Shown: piece after piece, positions 17,176-26,464 of the stretch
Layout of the letters: each line of letters begins with the position of its first letter
How positions within the stretch are numbered: the stretch's first letter is position 1
From: DASRSS01 sp963799045
GTDB taxonomy: Bacteria > Actinomycetota > Actinomycetes > Mycobacteriales > Jatrophihabitantaceae
Direction: 5' to 3'
DNA: 64,000 nucleotides
NCBI GenBank assembly: GCA_963799045.1
Contig: CAWCVN010000001.1
Coordinates: 1-64,000, forward strand
Position numbers and translations under genes: made by a program
Notes under the pieces: model-generated
Database searches by the model: none
Told to the model about the DNA's origin: nothing
The model's input: the letters and a program-made list of their open reading frames with translations, nothing else

Positions 17176-19857
17176 ATGTCTAAATTTGTGTACGACTTCG
17201 CCGAGGGCAGCAAGGACATGAAGGATTTGCTGGGCGGCAAGGGCGCGAACCTGGCGGAGATGACCAACCTCGGGCTGCCTGTTCCTCCGGGTTTCACGAT
17301 CACTACGGAGGCGTGTCAGGCGTTTTTGAAGTCCGGGCGTGAGCCGGAGGGGCTGGCTGAGGAGGTCTCCGAGCATCTGGCGGCGCTGGAGGAGGAGATG
17401 GGCAAGAAGCTCGGGCAGTCCGATGACCCGCTGCTGGTCTCGGTCCGTTCGGGTGCGAAGTTCTCGATGCCCGGGATGATGGAGACGGTCCTGAATATCG
17501 GGCTCAACGACCAGTCGGTGCGGGGTCTGGCGGCGCAGGCCGGTAGCGAGCGGTTCGCGTTCGACTCCTACCGCCGGTTGATCCAGATGTTCGGCAAGAC
17601 GGTGTTGGACATCGATGCCGCGTACTTCGACGACGCGTTGGAGGCGGCGAAGAAGGCCAAGGGCACGGCCAGTGACTTGGACCTGGACGCTGAGGACATG
17701 CGGCGTCTGGTGGAGACGTTCAAGCAGGTGATCGTCGAGCACGCGGGCCGGCCGTTCCCGCAGGAGCCGCGCGAGCAGATGGACCTTGCGGTCCGGGCGG
17801 TGTTCGAGTCGTGGAACACCGAGCGTGCGGTGATCTACCGGCGGCAGGAGCGCATCCCCTCGGATCTGGGTACGGCGGTGAACATCTGCACGATGGTGTT
17901 CGGCAACCTGGGGATGGATTCGGGCACGGGTGTGGCGTTCACGCGTGACCCGGCCTCGGGCGCGCAGGGCATCTACGGCGACTATCTGCAGAACGCGCAG
18001 GGTGAGGATGTGGTGGCCGGCATCCGCAACACCGTGCCGCTGACCGATCTCGAGGCGATCGACAAGCGCTGCTACGACGAGCTGCTGGGCATCATGCAGA
18101 CCCTTGAGGAGCACTACAAGGACCTGTGTGACATCGAGTTCACGATCGAGCGCGGGAAGCTGTGGATGCTGCAGACCCGGGTGGGTAAGCGCACGGCGGC
18201 GGCTGCGTTCCGGATCGCCACCCAGCTGGTCGACCAGGGCCTGATCGACATGGACGAGGCGATCGCGCGGGTCAACGGCGCCCAGTTGGCGCAGCTGATG
18301 TTCCCGCGTTTCGACGACCAGGCCGCCGACCGGAAGAAGATCGCGCAGGGTATGAACGCCTCGCCGGGTGCGGCGGTGGGCAAGGCGGTCTTCGACTCCT
18401 ACACCGCGGTCAAGTGGTCCCGCTCGGGTGAGAACGTGATCCTGGTGCGGCGGGAGACCAATCCCGACGACCTGAACGGCATGATCGCCGCGTCGGGGAT
18501 CCTCACCAGCCGTGGCGGTAAGACCTCGCACGCCGCGGTCGTCGCGCGGGGCATGGGCAAGACCTGCGTGTGCGGTGCCGAGGCGCTGGACGTGCGGACC
18601 AAGGACCGTTGCTTCACCGCCTCGGACGGGCTCGTTGTCAACGAGGGCGACGTCATCTCCATCGACGGCACCAGCGGCGAGGTGTTCCTCGGCGAGGTGC
18701 CGGTGGTCGCCTCGCCGATCATGCAGTACTTCGAGGGGGAGCTGGACGCGGCCTCCGACGATGCCGGGGACCTGGTCAAGGCCGTCGACCGGATCATGCG
18801 CCACGCTGACGGGACGCGCCGCATGTCGGTGCGCGCCAACGCCGACACCGCCGAGGACGCGGCCCGGGCACGGCGGATGGGCGCCGAGGGAATCGGGTTG
18901 TGCCGCACCGAGCACATGTTCCTGGGTGAGCGCCGCCAGCTGGTCGAGCGGCTGATCCTGGCCGAGGACGACCACGAGCAGGAGCAGCAGCTGGCCAAGC
19001 TGCTGCCGTTGCAGCGTGAGGACTTCATCGGGCTGCTCGAGCAGATGGACGGCCTGCCGGTCACGATCCGGCTGCTGGACCCGCCGCTGCACGAGTTCCT
19101 GCCCGACATCACCGAGCTGTCGGTCCGCGTCGCGGTCGCCGAGGCCCGCGGGGAGCACCGCGAGGGCGACCTGCGGATGCTGCAGGCCGTGCATCGGCTG
19201 CACGAGCAGAACCCGATGCTGGGGCTGCGCGGGGTGCGCCTGGGCGTGGTCATCCCCGGGCTGTTCGAGATGCAGTCCCGCGCGATCCTCGAGGCCGCCG
19301 CCGAGCGGATCAAGGCCGGCGGCGTGCCCAGGGTCGAGATCATGGTGCCGCTGGTGGCGAACGTGCAGGAGTTCGAGACCGTCAAGCAGAACATCATCCA
19401 GGTGGCGCGCGAGGTGCGCGGCGAGACCGGGGTGCACCTGGAGTTCCTGGTCGGGACGATGATCGAGCTGCCGCGCGCGGCGATGACCGCCGACCAGATC
19501 GCCGAGGCGGCCGAGTTCTTCTCCTTCGGCACCAACGACCTCACCCAGACCACCTGGGGCTTCTCCCGCGACGACGTCGAGGCCGCGTTCTTCTCCGCCT
19601 ACCTGGAGAAGGGCATCTTCGGGGTCAGCCCGTTCGAGTCGCTGGACGTCGACGGTGTCGGCGAACTCGTCCGCATCGCCGCGGAGAAGGGCCGCTCGCG
19701 CCGCCCCGGGCTGAAGCTCGGCGTCTGCGGCGAGCACGGCGGCGACCCCGAAAGCGTGCACTTCTTCGACCTGGTCGGGCTCGACTACGTGTCCTGCTCC
19801 CCGTTCCGGGTGCCGGTCGCCCGGCTCGAGGCCGGCCGCTGCCCGCCACGGGGCTGA
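17176..19857 (+). CDS. ppdK: Pyruvate, phosphate dikinase
   Basis: An 893-residue enzyme that interconverts pyruvate, ATP and Pi with phosphoenolpyruvate, AMP and PPi. The N-terminal ATP-grasp domain begins GGKGANLAEMTNLGLPVPPG. The central phosphohistidine domain has GGKTSHAAVVARGMG with His452. The C-terminal PEP barrel has GVCGEHGGDP with Cys851. The ATG at 17176 gives the full family length (~880-900). Codon use is slightly more GC-relaxed than its neighbours near the start. It probably supports gluconeogenesis or PPi-linked glycolysis. A long antisense open frame covering it is a composition artefact. Confidence 0.96.
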   Translation: MSKFVYDFAEGSKDMKDLLGGKGANLAEMTNLGLPVPPGFTITTEACQAFLKSGREPEGLAEEVSEHLAALEEEMGKKLGQSDDPLLVSVRSGAKFSMPGMMETVLNIGLNDQSVRGLAAQAGSERFAFDSYRRLIQMFGKTVLDIDAAYFDDALEAAKKAKGTASDLDLDAEDMRRLVETFKQVIVEHAGRPFPQEPREQMDLAVRAVFESWNTERAVIYRRQERIPSDLGTAVNICTMVFGNLGMDSGTGVAFTRDPASGAQGIYGDYLQNAQGEDVVAGIRNTVPLTDLEAIDKRCYDELLGIMQTLEEHYKDLCDIEFTIERGKLWMLQTRVGKRTAAAAFRIATQLVDQGLIDMDEAIARVNGAQLAQLMFPRFDDQAADRKKIAQGMNASPGAAVGKAVFDSYTAVKWSRSGENVILVRRETNPDDLNGMIAASGILTSRGGKTSHAAVVARGMGKTCVCGAEALDVRTKDRCFTASDGLVVNEGDVISIDGTSGEVFLGEVPVVASPIMQYFEGELDAASDDAGDLVKAVDRIMRHADGTRRMSVRANADTAEDAARARRMGAEGIGLCRTEHMFLGERRQLVERLILAEDDHEQEQQLAKLLPLQREDFIGLLEQMDGLPVTIRLLDPPLHEFLPDITELSVRVAVAEARGEHREGDLRMLQAVHRLHEQNPMLGLRGVRLGVVIPGLFEMQSRAILEAAAERIKAGGVPRVEIMVPLVANVQEFETVKQNIIQVAREVRGETGVHLEFLVGTMIELPRAAMTADQIAEAAEFFSFGTNDLTQTTWGFSRDDVEAAFFSAYLEKGIFGVSPFESLDVDGVGELVRIAAEKGRSRRPGLKLGVCGEHGGDPESVHFFDLVGLDYVSCSPFRVPVARLEAGRCPPRG

Positions 19858-19860
19858 GCG

Positions 19861-20352
19861 GTGTTCCGGCGTCGCACAAGGGACAGCGCCTACGACCGGC
19901 CCGCCGGCCTCGACTCGCGCGGGCGGCAGCCCGACGGTGGGACGATGGTGCAGCCTACCGTCGCGCTGGTGCAGCAACTGCTCGACGAGTACGGCCTCAA
20001 GCACCGCGTCGACGACGACGGGGACCTCGTCGTGCGCTGGGAGAAGTGCAGCGTCTATTTCTTCCTGTACGGCGACCGCCAGGAGGTGCTGCAGGCCCGC
20101 CTGTACATGAACCGCCGGTTCTCGGTGGACAACCGGGCGGCGCTCGCGCTGTTGCTTGACGAGTGGAACCGCACGAAGCTGTTCCCGAAGGCCTACACGG
20201 TGCTGCCTGACGACGGCATCGTCGGCGTCTGCGCGGAGCATTGCCAGGACTTCGAACCGGGGGCGACCCGCGGCCAGCTGAAGTACGCGCTGGGCATGTG
20301 GATCGACACCCTGCTGCGGTTCGCCGACTGGGTCGACGAACAGGTGCAATAG
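19861..20352 (+). CDS. YbjN-domain protein
   Basis: A 163-residue (GTG 19861) or 135-residue (ATG 19945) cytoplasmic protein. The YbjN-like domain runs from VQQLLDEYGLKHRVDDDGDL through VVRWEKCSVYFFLYG to the helical end LGMWIDTLLRFADWVDEQVQ. YbjN-type proteins are a T3SS-chaperone-like fold of uncertain function, common in actinobacteria. It lies between ppdK and dgt with gaps of only 3 bases on each side, so it is probably in one operon. The first 28 residues are basic and low in conservation-like features, so the later ATG may be the true start. Confidence 0.85.
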   Translation: MFRRRTRDSAYDRPAGLDSRGRQPDGGTMVQPTVALVQQLLDEYGLKHRVDDDGDLVVRWEKCSVYFFLYGDRQEVLQARLYMNRRFSVDNRAALALLLDEWNRTKLFPKAYTVLPDDGIVGVCAEHCQDFEPGATRGQLKYALGMWIDTLLRFADWVDEQVQ

Positions 20353-20355
20353 GCG

Positions 20356-21621
20356 GTGTCGGCGAGCTTCGACTACGACGACGGCGCGCGCGGCCGGCGC
20401 ATCGACGAACCGGCCAAGCGCGCCGGTGCCGAGCTGGGCGGCTCCGCGCGCAGCGAGTTCGCCCGCGACCGCGCCCGGGTGCTGCACTCCTACGCCTTCC
20501 GGCGGCTGGCCGACAAGACGCAGGTGGTCGTGCCGGGCGAGGACGACTTCCCGCGCACCCGGCTCACCCACTCGCTCGAGGTCGCCCAGATCGGCCGGGA
20601 GATCGGCGCGGCGCTCGGCTGCGAACCGGACATCGTCGACGCCGCGGGTCTGGCGCACGACATCGGCCACCCGCCGTTCGGCCACAACGGCGAGCAGGCG
20701 CTGGACGCAGCGTCGGCCGCGTGCGGCGGGTTCGAGGGCAACGCGCAGACGCTGCGCGTGCTGACCCGGCTGGAGGCCAAGGTGCTGGCCGAGGGCGGTC
20801 TGCCGGGCGGGCTGAACCTGACCCGCGCGACCCTGGACGCCACCTGCAAGTACCCGTGGACCCGCAGCGAGGGCACCGCCAAGTTCGGCGCCTACGCCGC
20901 GGACCTGGACGGCGTTCGACTGGATCCGGCGCGGCGCGCCCGAGGGCCGGCGCTGCCTCGAGGCGCAGGTCATGGACTGGGCCGACGACGTCGCCTACTC
21001 CGTGCACGACGTCGAGGACGGCGTGCACGCGGGCCTGATCCGCCTCGCCGCGGTCGACGACGCCGCGCGGCAGCGGCTGTGCGAGGTGGCCGCGGAGCTG
21101 TACTCGCCGCGCTCGGCCGCGGAGCTGGCGCCCGTCCTGGACGAGCTGCTGGAGCTGCCGACGCTGCGCGACCTCGCCGACTACGACGGCTCGTACGCCG
21201 CGCAGGCGGCCGCGAAGCGGGCGACCAGCGAGCTGACCGGCCGGTTCGCCGGCGCCGCGGTCGCGGCCACCCGGGCCGCCCACGGCGGCGACCCGCTCGG
21301 CCGGTACGGCGCCGACCTCGTCGTGCCGGCCGCGATCGCCGCCGAGTGCGCCCTGCTCAAGGCGATCGCCGCGCACTACGTCATGCGGCGGCCCGGCTGC
21401 CGTGCGGCCGGCACGCCCGGCAGCGGCGGCTGCTCACCGAACTGGTCGAGGCCGTGCTGGCCGGCGCGCCGGCCGCTGCTGGACCGCAGCCTCGCGCCGT
21501 CCTGGCACCAGGCCGACGGACGACGCGGACCGGCTGCGGGTCGTCGATCGACCAGGTCGCGCAGCTGACCGACTCCTCGGCCGTCGCCTGGCACGACCGC
21601 CTCGTCGGCCGCTCCGCTTAG
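20356..21621 (+). pseudogene. dgt: Deoxyguanosinetriphosphate triphosphohydrolase-like protein, frameshifted
   Basis: An HD-domain dNTP triphosphohydrolase. The N-terminal ~185 residues are intact from GTG 20356: RVLHSYAFRRLADKTQVVVP, RTRLTHSLEVAQIGREIG and the metal-binding AHDIGHPPFGHNGE. Near 20,911 one extra base (reading LDGV where LDAFDW is expected) moves the frame. The protein then continues as DWADDVAYSVHDVEDGVHAG in a second frame to about 21,400. Several further shifts occur before the end ...TDSSAVAWHDRLVGRSA, stop 21,619-21,621. All parts are otherwise well preserved. Its position before dnaG is the actinobacterial norm. Sequence error is more likely than decay. Confidence 0.85.
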
Positions 21622-21686
21622 ACTCGTCCCGTGTCAACCGGAGGCAAGCCGCGCACCGATATGCGGGTCGGGTGGGTGGTTGCCAG

Positions 21687-23573
21687 GTGACCCGCAGCGC
21701 CGGGCGGATCCGGGACGAGGACATCGCCCTGGTCCGCGAGAAGATCGCCCATCGAGGACATCATCGGCGAGCATGTGCAGCTGCGCAGCGCCGGCGGCGG
21801 CAACCTCAAGGGGCTGTGCCCGTTCCACGACGAGAAGTCGCCCTCGTTCAACGTCACCCCGTCCAGAGGGCTGTTCCACTGCTTCGGCTGCGGCGCCGGC
21901 GGCGACGTCATCCGGTTCGTGCAGGACATCGAGCACCTGGACTTCACCGAGGCCGTCGAGCGGCTGGCCGCCCGGGCGAAGATCCAGCTGCGCTACGTCG
22001 ACGGCGGCGCGGCCGCAGCCGAACCGGCAGCCCGGGCAGCGGGCCCGGCTCAAGGCCGCGCACGCGGCGGCGGCGGCGTTCTACGCCGAGCAGCTGAGCT
22101 CGCCGGAGGCCAAGCCGGCCCGCGAGTTCCTGGCCGGGCGCGGCTTCGACCAGTCGGTTGCCGAGCGGTTCGGCTGCGGGTACGCGCCGTCCGGCTGGGA
22201 CGCCCTCACCAAGCACCTGCTGGCGCAGCGGGTTCAGCGCCGCCGAGCTGACCGCCGCCGGGCTGTCCCGCGAGGGCGGCCGCGGCGGCCTGATCGACCG
22301 GTTCCACCGCCGGCTGCTGTGGCCGATCCGCGACGTCGGCGGCGAGGTCGTCGGCTTCGGCGCGCGGCGGCTGTTCGACGACGACAAGATCGAGGCCAAG
22401 TACCTGAACACCCCCGAGACGCCGATCTACAAGAAGAGCCAGCTGCTCTACGGCGCCGACATCGCGAAGCAGGAGATCGTGCGCCAGCACCGCGCGGTGA
22501 TCGTCGAGGGCTACACCGACGTCATGGCCTGCCACCTCGCCGGGTGTCACCACGGCCGTGGCCACCTGCGGCACCGCCTTCGGCGCCGATCACGTGACGC
22601 TGGTCCGCCGGCTGCTGATGGACTCCGACGCGTTCACCGGCGAGGTGATCTTCACCTTCGACGGCGACGCGGCGGGCATGAAGGCCGCCGAGCGGGCCTT
22701 CGCCGACGACCAGAAGTTCATGTCGCAGACCTTCGTCGCGATCGAGCCCTCCGGGCATGGATCCGTGCGAGCTGCGGATGGCGGCCGGTGACACGGCGGT
22801 GCGCGACCTGGTCGCGCGGCGCATTCCGCTCGTGGAGTTCGTGCTTCGCGCGACCGTGTCGCGGCACGACCTGGACACCGCCGAGGGCCGGGTCGCCGCC
22901 CTGGACCGCGGCATCCCGATCGTCGCACAGATCAAGGACCGCGCCCTGCGCGACGAGTACGCCCGCCGGTTGGCCGGTCTGGTCGGCACGGACGACCCGA
23001 TGCAGGTGGTCCAGCGCGTGCGCGGGCAGGAGCGTGCCACCGATCGCCGCGACCAGGCCCAGCGGCCCGCTTCACCGTCGGCCCGCGGCACGGGTCGACG
23101 AGGCGGTGCTGCGGGTCGAGCGGGAGGTGCTCAAGATCGCCCTGCAGATTCCGGCGATCGCCGGGCCCGCAGTTCGACGCGCTGGCCGAGGATGCGTTCC
23201 TGCACCCGGCGCACCGCTCGTTGCGGGCCGCGATCGCGGCCGCAGGCGGCGCGGCGTCGGCGGTGGCCGGGCCCGGCTGGATCGAGACGGTCGGAGCAGC
23301 ATCTGGGTGAGGAGAACCTGCGCCGCGGAGTGCACGCGCTGGCCGTCGAACCGCTGCGCATCGGCGCCGAGGCGCAGGAGCGCTACGCCGACTCGGTAGT
23401 GGCGCGCATGCACGAGATCGTCACGGCCCGCCAGATCGCCGCGCTGAAGTCGAAGCTGCAGCGGATCAACCCGCAGGAGAACGCCGAGGAGCACGCCCGG
23501 CTGTTCGGCCAGCTGATCGGGCTGGAGAGCTACCGGCGGGCGCTGCGCGAACGAGCCATCGGCGGACCAGTGA
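21687..23573 (+). pseudogene. dnaG: DNA primase, ORF broken by about eight frameshifts
   Basis: The primase that makes RNA primers for replication. Starting at GTG 21687 (VTRSAGRIRDEDIALVREK), pieces in all three frames add up to a full protein. They include the zinc-binding domain CPFHDEKSPSFNVTPSRGLFH then CFGCGAGGDV, GRGFDQSVAERFGCGYAPSG, the TOPRIM core IVEGYTDVMA and FTFDGDAAGMKAAERAF, and the C-terminal helicase-interaction domain ending ESYRRALRERAIGG. Shifts fall near 21,750, 22,020, 22,235, 22,545, 22,757, 23,085, 23,165, 23,290 and 23,565. A cell could not live with this as its only primase, so the breaks are most likely errors in the sequence. Confidence 0.85.
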
Positions 23574-24114
23574 TGGCACTGTTCCACCGCCGCGAGCGCG
23601 CCACCGGCCGACGCGGTCGCGCAGCTGAGCGATGACGAGCGGGTGGTGTCCTGGGCCGACACCGTCCGCCGGCGCGGTGGTGCTCGCGACACCGCGCGGG
23701 CTGTGGTGGCCGGACCGGCCCGAGGGCGGGCTGCGCCTGATCGGCTGGCAGCACATCTCCAAGGCCGTCTGGCGAGACGGGCAGCTGGCCGTCACCGAGG
23801 CCGAGGTCGTCGACGACCTGATCGTGATCGACCGGTCACCGGTCGCCGTGCAGCTGCGCGGTGCCGCGGGACCTTCCGCCGACGGTCCGCAGGCGCGGTG
23901 GAGAACAACATCGTCCGCTCCGAGGTGGCGCCGGTCGCTCGGGGGAGCGGCCCGCTTCGTCGCGCGCCGGGTTCCCGGTGAGGACGGCCTGCGGTGGTGG
24001 GCCCGGCTGGAGCCGGGCACGCCGGACACCGATCAGGTGCGCTCGTCAGTGGCCGCACGGGCGGCGCTGATTCGCGCGGAGTGGGAGCAGGAGCGCCCGG
24101 ATCAGAGCTGGTAG
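23573..24114 (+). pseudogene. Actinobacterial dnaG-downstream conserved protein, frameshifted
   Basis: The gene begins at ATG 23573 overlapping the end of dnaG (MALFHRRERATG). After a shift near 23,620 it continues in other frames as VVLATPRGLWWPDRPEGGLR, LIGWQHISKAVWRDGQLAVT, AVENNIVRSEVAPVARG and ARFVARRVPGEDGLRWWARL, ending at 24,114. The size (~175 residues) and pattern match the conserved hypothetical that follows dnaG in many actinobacteria. Function is unknown. It belongs to the same stretch of damaged frames as dgt and dnaG. Confidence 0.65.
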
Positions 24115-24121
24115 CCGGGGG

Positions 24122-24325
24122 TCAGCCGCCGAGCTTGGTGAAGATGCGGTCGCCGGGCCCGGTGCGCGGCGCTGTCGACCTGGGACTGCAGGACGCCGGC
24201 GGTCGATTGCACCGTCTGGCTGCCCGACGACACGCCGCGCCGTACGCACGATCGCCTCGTATCGTTCGCGCCCGGCCTTGGTCCCGAGCACGTACCCGAT
24301 CGCGTACACCGAACAGCAGCTTCAT
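24122..24325 (-). pseudogene. Small YtxH-like protein, frameshifted
   Basis: A short gene convergent with the dnaG cluster. From ATG 24325 (MKLLF), one extra base leads into YAIGYVLGTKAGRERYEAIV. A second shift leads to QTVQSTAGVLQSQVDSAA, and a third restores DRIFTKLGG at the stop (24,122-24,124). The rebuilt product is ~65 residues with a GYVLGxKAGRERYE motif common in actinobacterial YtxH-like small membrane-associated proteins, often beside dnaG or tRNA-Asn. Role unknown. Confidence 0.6.
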
Positions 24326-24448
24326 CCACCGATCCCCTCGGAACCTGTTGCCGACTTGTTCCACCAGCCTAGCCCTGCGCGGGTGGTCGCGCGGCCTGAG
24401 ATAAGCTGTCCCGGTTGCGCCCGCACCGGCGGGCGGAGCGCAGCGCGG

Positions 24449-24521
24449 TCCCCCGTAGCTCAATTGGCAGAGCATTCGACTGTTAATCGAAGGGTTACTG
24501 GTTCGAGTCCAGTCGGGGGAG
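24449..24521 (+). tRNA. tRNA-Asn (anticodon GTT)
   Basis: A 73-nt cloverleaf. The acceptor stem TCCCCCG pairs with CGGGGGA, with discriminator G at 24521. The D arm is GCTC...GAGC, the anticodon stem TTCGA/TCGAA with loop CTGTTAA (anticodon GTT), and the T arm ACTGG-TTCGAGT-CCAGT. CCA is not encoded. The 3' half is the integration site of the island that follows and is duplicated at 40,398-40,434. Confidence 0.97.
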
Positions 24522-24523
24522 CA
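24487..24523 (+). repeat. attL, 37-bp core of the tRNA-Asn island
   Basis: The sequence from TCGAAGGGTTACTGG to CGGGGGAGCA is identical base for base to 40,398-40,434 and lies in the same orientation. It covers the anticodon-stem 3' strand, the T arm and the acceptor end of tRNA-Asn, so integration rebuilds an intact tRNA. Confidence 0.93.
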
Positions 24524-24549
24524 AATACAGGGGTCTAGGCTTCCAACGC

Positions 24550-24579
24550 AAGATCATGCATCATTTACTCATCGAAAAT
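24550..24579 (+). repeat. Putative integrase arm-type site, left copy
   Basis: AAGATCATGCATCATTTACT followed by CATCGAAAAT matches 40,264-40,294 with one inserted base and a few mismatches, in the same orientation. It lies 27 bases inside attL, between the core and the integrase start, where tyrosine recombinases of phage type bind their arm sites. Confidence 0.55.
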
Positions 24580-24586
24580 CGATGAG
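24568..24586. promoter_or_regulatory. Inverted repeat just upstream of integrase
   Basis: CTCATCGA-AAA-TCGATGAG is a perfect 8-3-8 inverted repeat ending 9 bases before the integrase ATG, covering the leader and part of the ribosome site (GAGGG). It could be an operator for integrase or Xis autoregulation, or an RNA hairpin that limits translation. It overlaps the left arm-like repeat. Confidence 0.5.
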
Positions 24587-24595
24587 GGTGGTGCG

Positions 24596-25834
24596 ATGAT
24601 GGGACGGCCTCCGCTGCCGGTCGGCACCTTCGGCAAGATCGGCTTCGTCGAGCAGCCGGGCGGCATGGTGCAGGCTCGCGCACGGTTCCGGGATTACGAC
24701 GGCCAGACGCGGTTGGTCTCCAAGATCGGTCGCTCCCGCGCGGCAGCAGAGCGGGCGCTCAAGAAGGAACTTGCGAATCGGCAGCCGCCTGCCGGCGACG
24801 GCGCGATCACCGCATCCATGCGCCTGGCGGTGCTCGCCGATCTCTGGCTTCAGGCGCCACACGGGTGGTCGACAGGAACTGAACGTACGTACCGCTCAGT
24901 CGTCCGCAATCAGGTCAAGCCGGCCCTCGGTCAGTTGTGCGTTCGTGAGGTCACGCCCGGAGTCGTGAGCAGAGCGCTTTCCGCGATCGCACGAAGCAGC
25001 GGACCGGGCGCAGCGAAGTCCGCGCGGGCATGCCTGTCGGGGATGTTTGCCCTCGCGATCCAGGACGGCGCGATCACGGCGAATCCGGTGCGGGACTCCG
25101 TTGCGCGGATCAGTGTGGGCAAGAAGGCACCGCGCGCGCTAACGCCGGACGAGACGGCACAGCTGATCGCCTTGTTCGCGTCCAGCACGCGCGCCACTCG
25201 AGCTCGACCTGGTCGACCTCGTCGATTGGATGCTCGCCACCGGATGTCGCATCGGCGAGGCGCTCGCGCTGCGGTACGGAGTCGAATGCGGATGGCAGGC
25301 CGTTGCTCGACCTGGATGCAGGTACGTGGGAGGTCAACGCGACTGTCGTGCGGGTGCCCGTCAGGGGCTGATCGTCCAATCGCGTCCGAAGACGGCCGCA
25401 GGCTGGCGCGTTGTCGCGCTGCCGCAGTTCGCGGTGCGGATGGTGGAGCGCCGACGGCCCCAGGGCAGCATCGTATTCACTGCGCCCCTCGCCGGCGGGT
25501 TGCGTGATCCGAACAACGTCTCCGGCGATCTGCGTCAGCTACTCGACTCGTTCGAGTGCGACGAGTGCGCTGGCACCGGGTACCAGCTGCGACGGCGGCG
25601 GCGGCTTTGTGCTCGGGAGCGCGAGGGCAGCGGATCCGTTGCGACGCCGGGCCGTGGTCATGGGTCACCTCGCACACATTCCGCAAGACCGTGGCGACAA
25701 GGCTGGACGAGGCGGGGTTCACGCCGCGGCAGGTCGCTGACCAGCTCGGTCACGCCAACCCGTCGATGACCCTCGACGTCTACTTCGGCCGGCAAGTCGT
25801 GAGCGCTGCCGCTGCGGACGTCCTAGATCGATGA
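24596..25834 (+). pseudogene. Tyrosine recombinase (integrase) of the island, frameshifted
   Basis: A site-specific recombinase expected to join the circular island to tRNA-Asn. The N-terminal arm-binding region (AP2-like, GMVQARARFRDYDGQTRLVS) and core-binding SAM-like domain (GTERTYRSVVRNQVKPALGQ) are intact from ATG 24596. The catalytic domain is split by shifts near 25,200, 25,300, 25,375 and 25,660. All key residues can still be read: the first Arg in ATGCRIGEALALR, then SHTFRKTVATRLDEAGFTPR (H-x-x-R), DQLGHANPSMTLDVYFGR (H and Tyr nucleophile). Stop at 25,832-25,834. It directly follows its target tRNA, as usual for such elements. Confidence 0.85.
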
Positions 25835-25887
25835 CCGGCGGGCCGGGCCGCTCCGCACACTTCCGCACGCACTGCTAAACTGTGCGC

Positions 25888-26464
25888 ATGGCGAGCGTGC
25901 AAGAGGTGCTGCGCGAGCATCACGTGACGGTCGCCGAATCGCTGCTCGCGGCAGAGCTGCAGGTTCTGCTGGAAAAGCAGCACGCCGCGAATACCCATAC
26001 GTTGACCTCGGACGAGGAGAGGTTCCTCGCCGAGCAGGGGGGAGTGCCGGCCGCGTCGAAGCGCGAGGCTGGAGCGTCTTGATGCGCGATCGGCGGCGCG
26101 AGCCGTGCTCGAGGCGGCGGAGTCGCTGTCTCGTACGCAGGTAGCGCAGCTGCTCGGTGTCGATGAGTCCCGCGTGTCTCATCGCGTTCGCGAAGGCAGC
26201 CTGTACAGCTACCCGGGGGCATCCGAACGTCGTCGCTATCCGAGCTGGCAGTTCGCGCACGCTCGACCGCTACCGCATCTGGCCGACGTGCTTGCCCACG
26301 TGCCGACCGGGACCCATCCGGTGACGCTGCGCAGCTTCATGACCACGCCCGACGACGCGCTGCTGCTGGACGGAGCGCCGGCCAGCCCGATCGAGTGGCT
26401 CGCCGCCGGCGGCTCGCCCGAACCGGTCGCGGCCCTCGCGACCACGCTCGGCGAGCAGGTGTGA
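25888..26464 (+). pseudogene. Xre/MbcA-type antitoxin, probably one gene with a frameshift
   Basis: From ATG 25888 the first ~57 residues read AAELQVLLEKQHAANTHTLT and SDEERFLAEQGGV. After a shift near 26,050 the frame continues as SARLERLDARSAARAVLEAA and then an HTH, SLSRTQVAQLLGVDESRVSH. The C-terminal section (MTTPDDALLLDGAPASPIEW, then LAAGGSPEPVAALATTLGEQ) resembles the toxin-binding domain of MbcA/ParS antitoxins. The last codons overlap the start of the RES toxin gene (GTGA, 26,461-26,464), the usual antitoxin-toxin order. If there is no frameshift error, a short 64-residue ORF (25,888-26,082) and a separate 119-residue HTH protein (26,105-26,464) are the alternatives. Confidence 0.7.

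Noticed and set aside
17143..20973. A 1,276-codon open frame on the minus strand opposite ppdK
   Set aside because: It mirrors the codon pattern of ppdK, YbjN and dgt and shows only low-complexity His/Arg/Gln-rich translation, typical of antisense in high-GC DNA.
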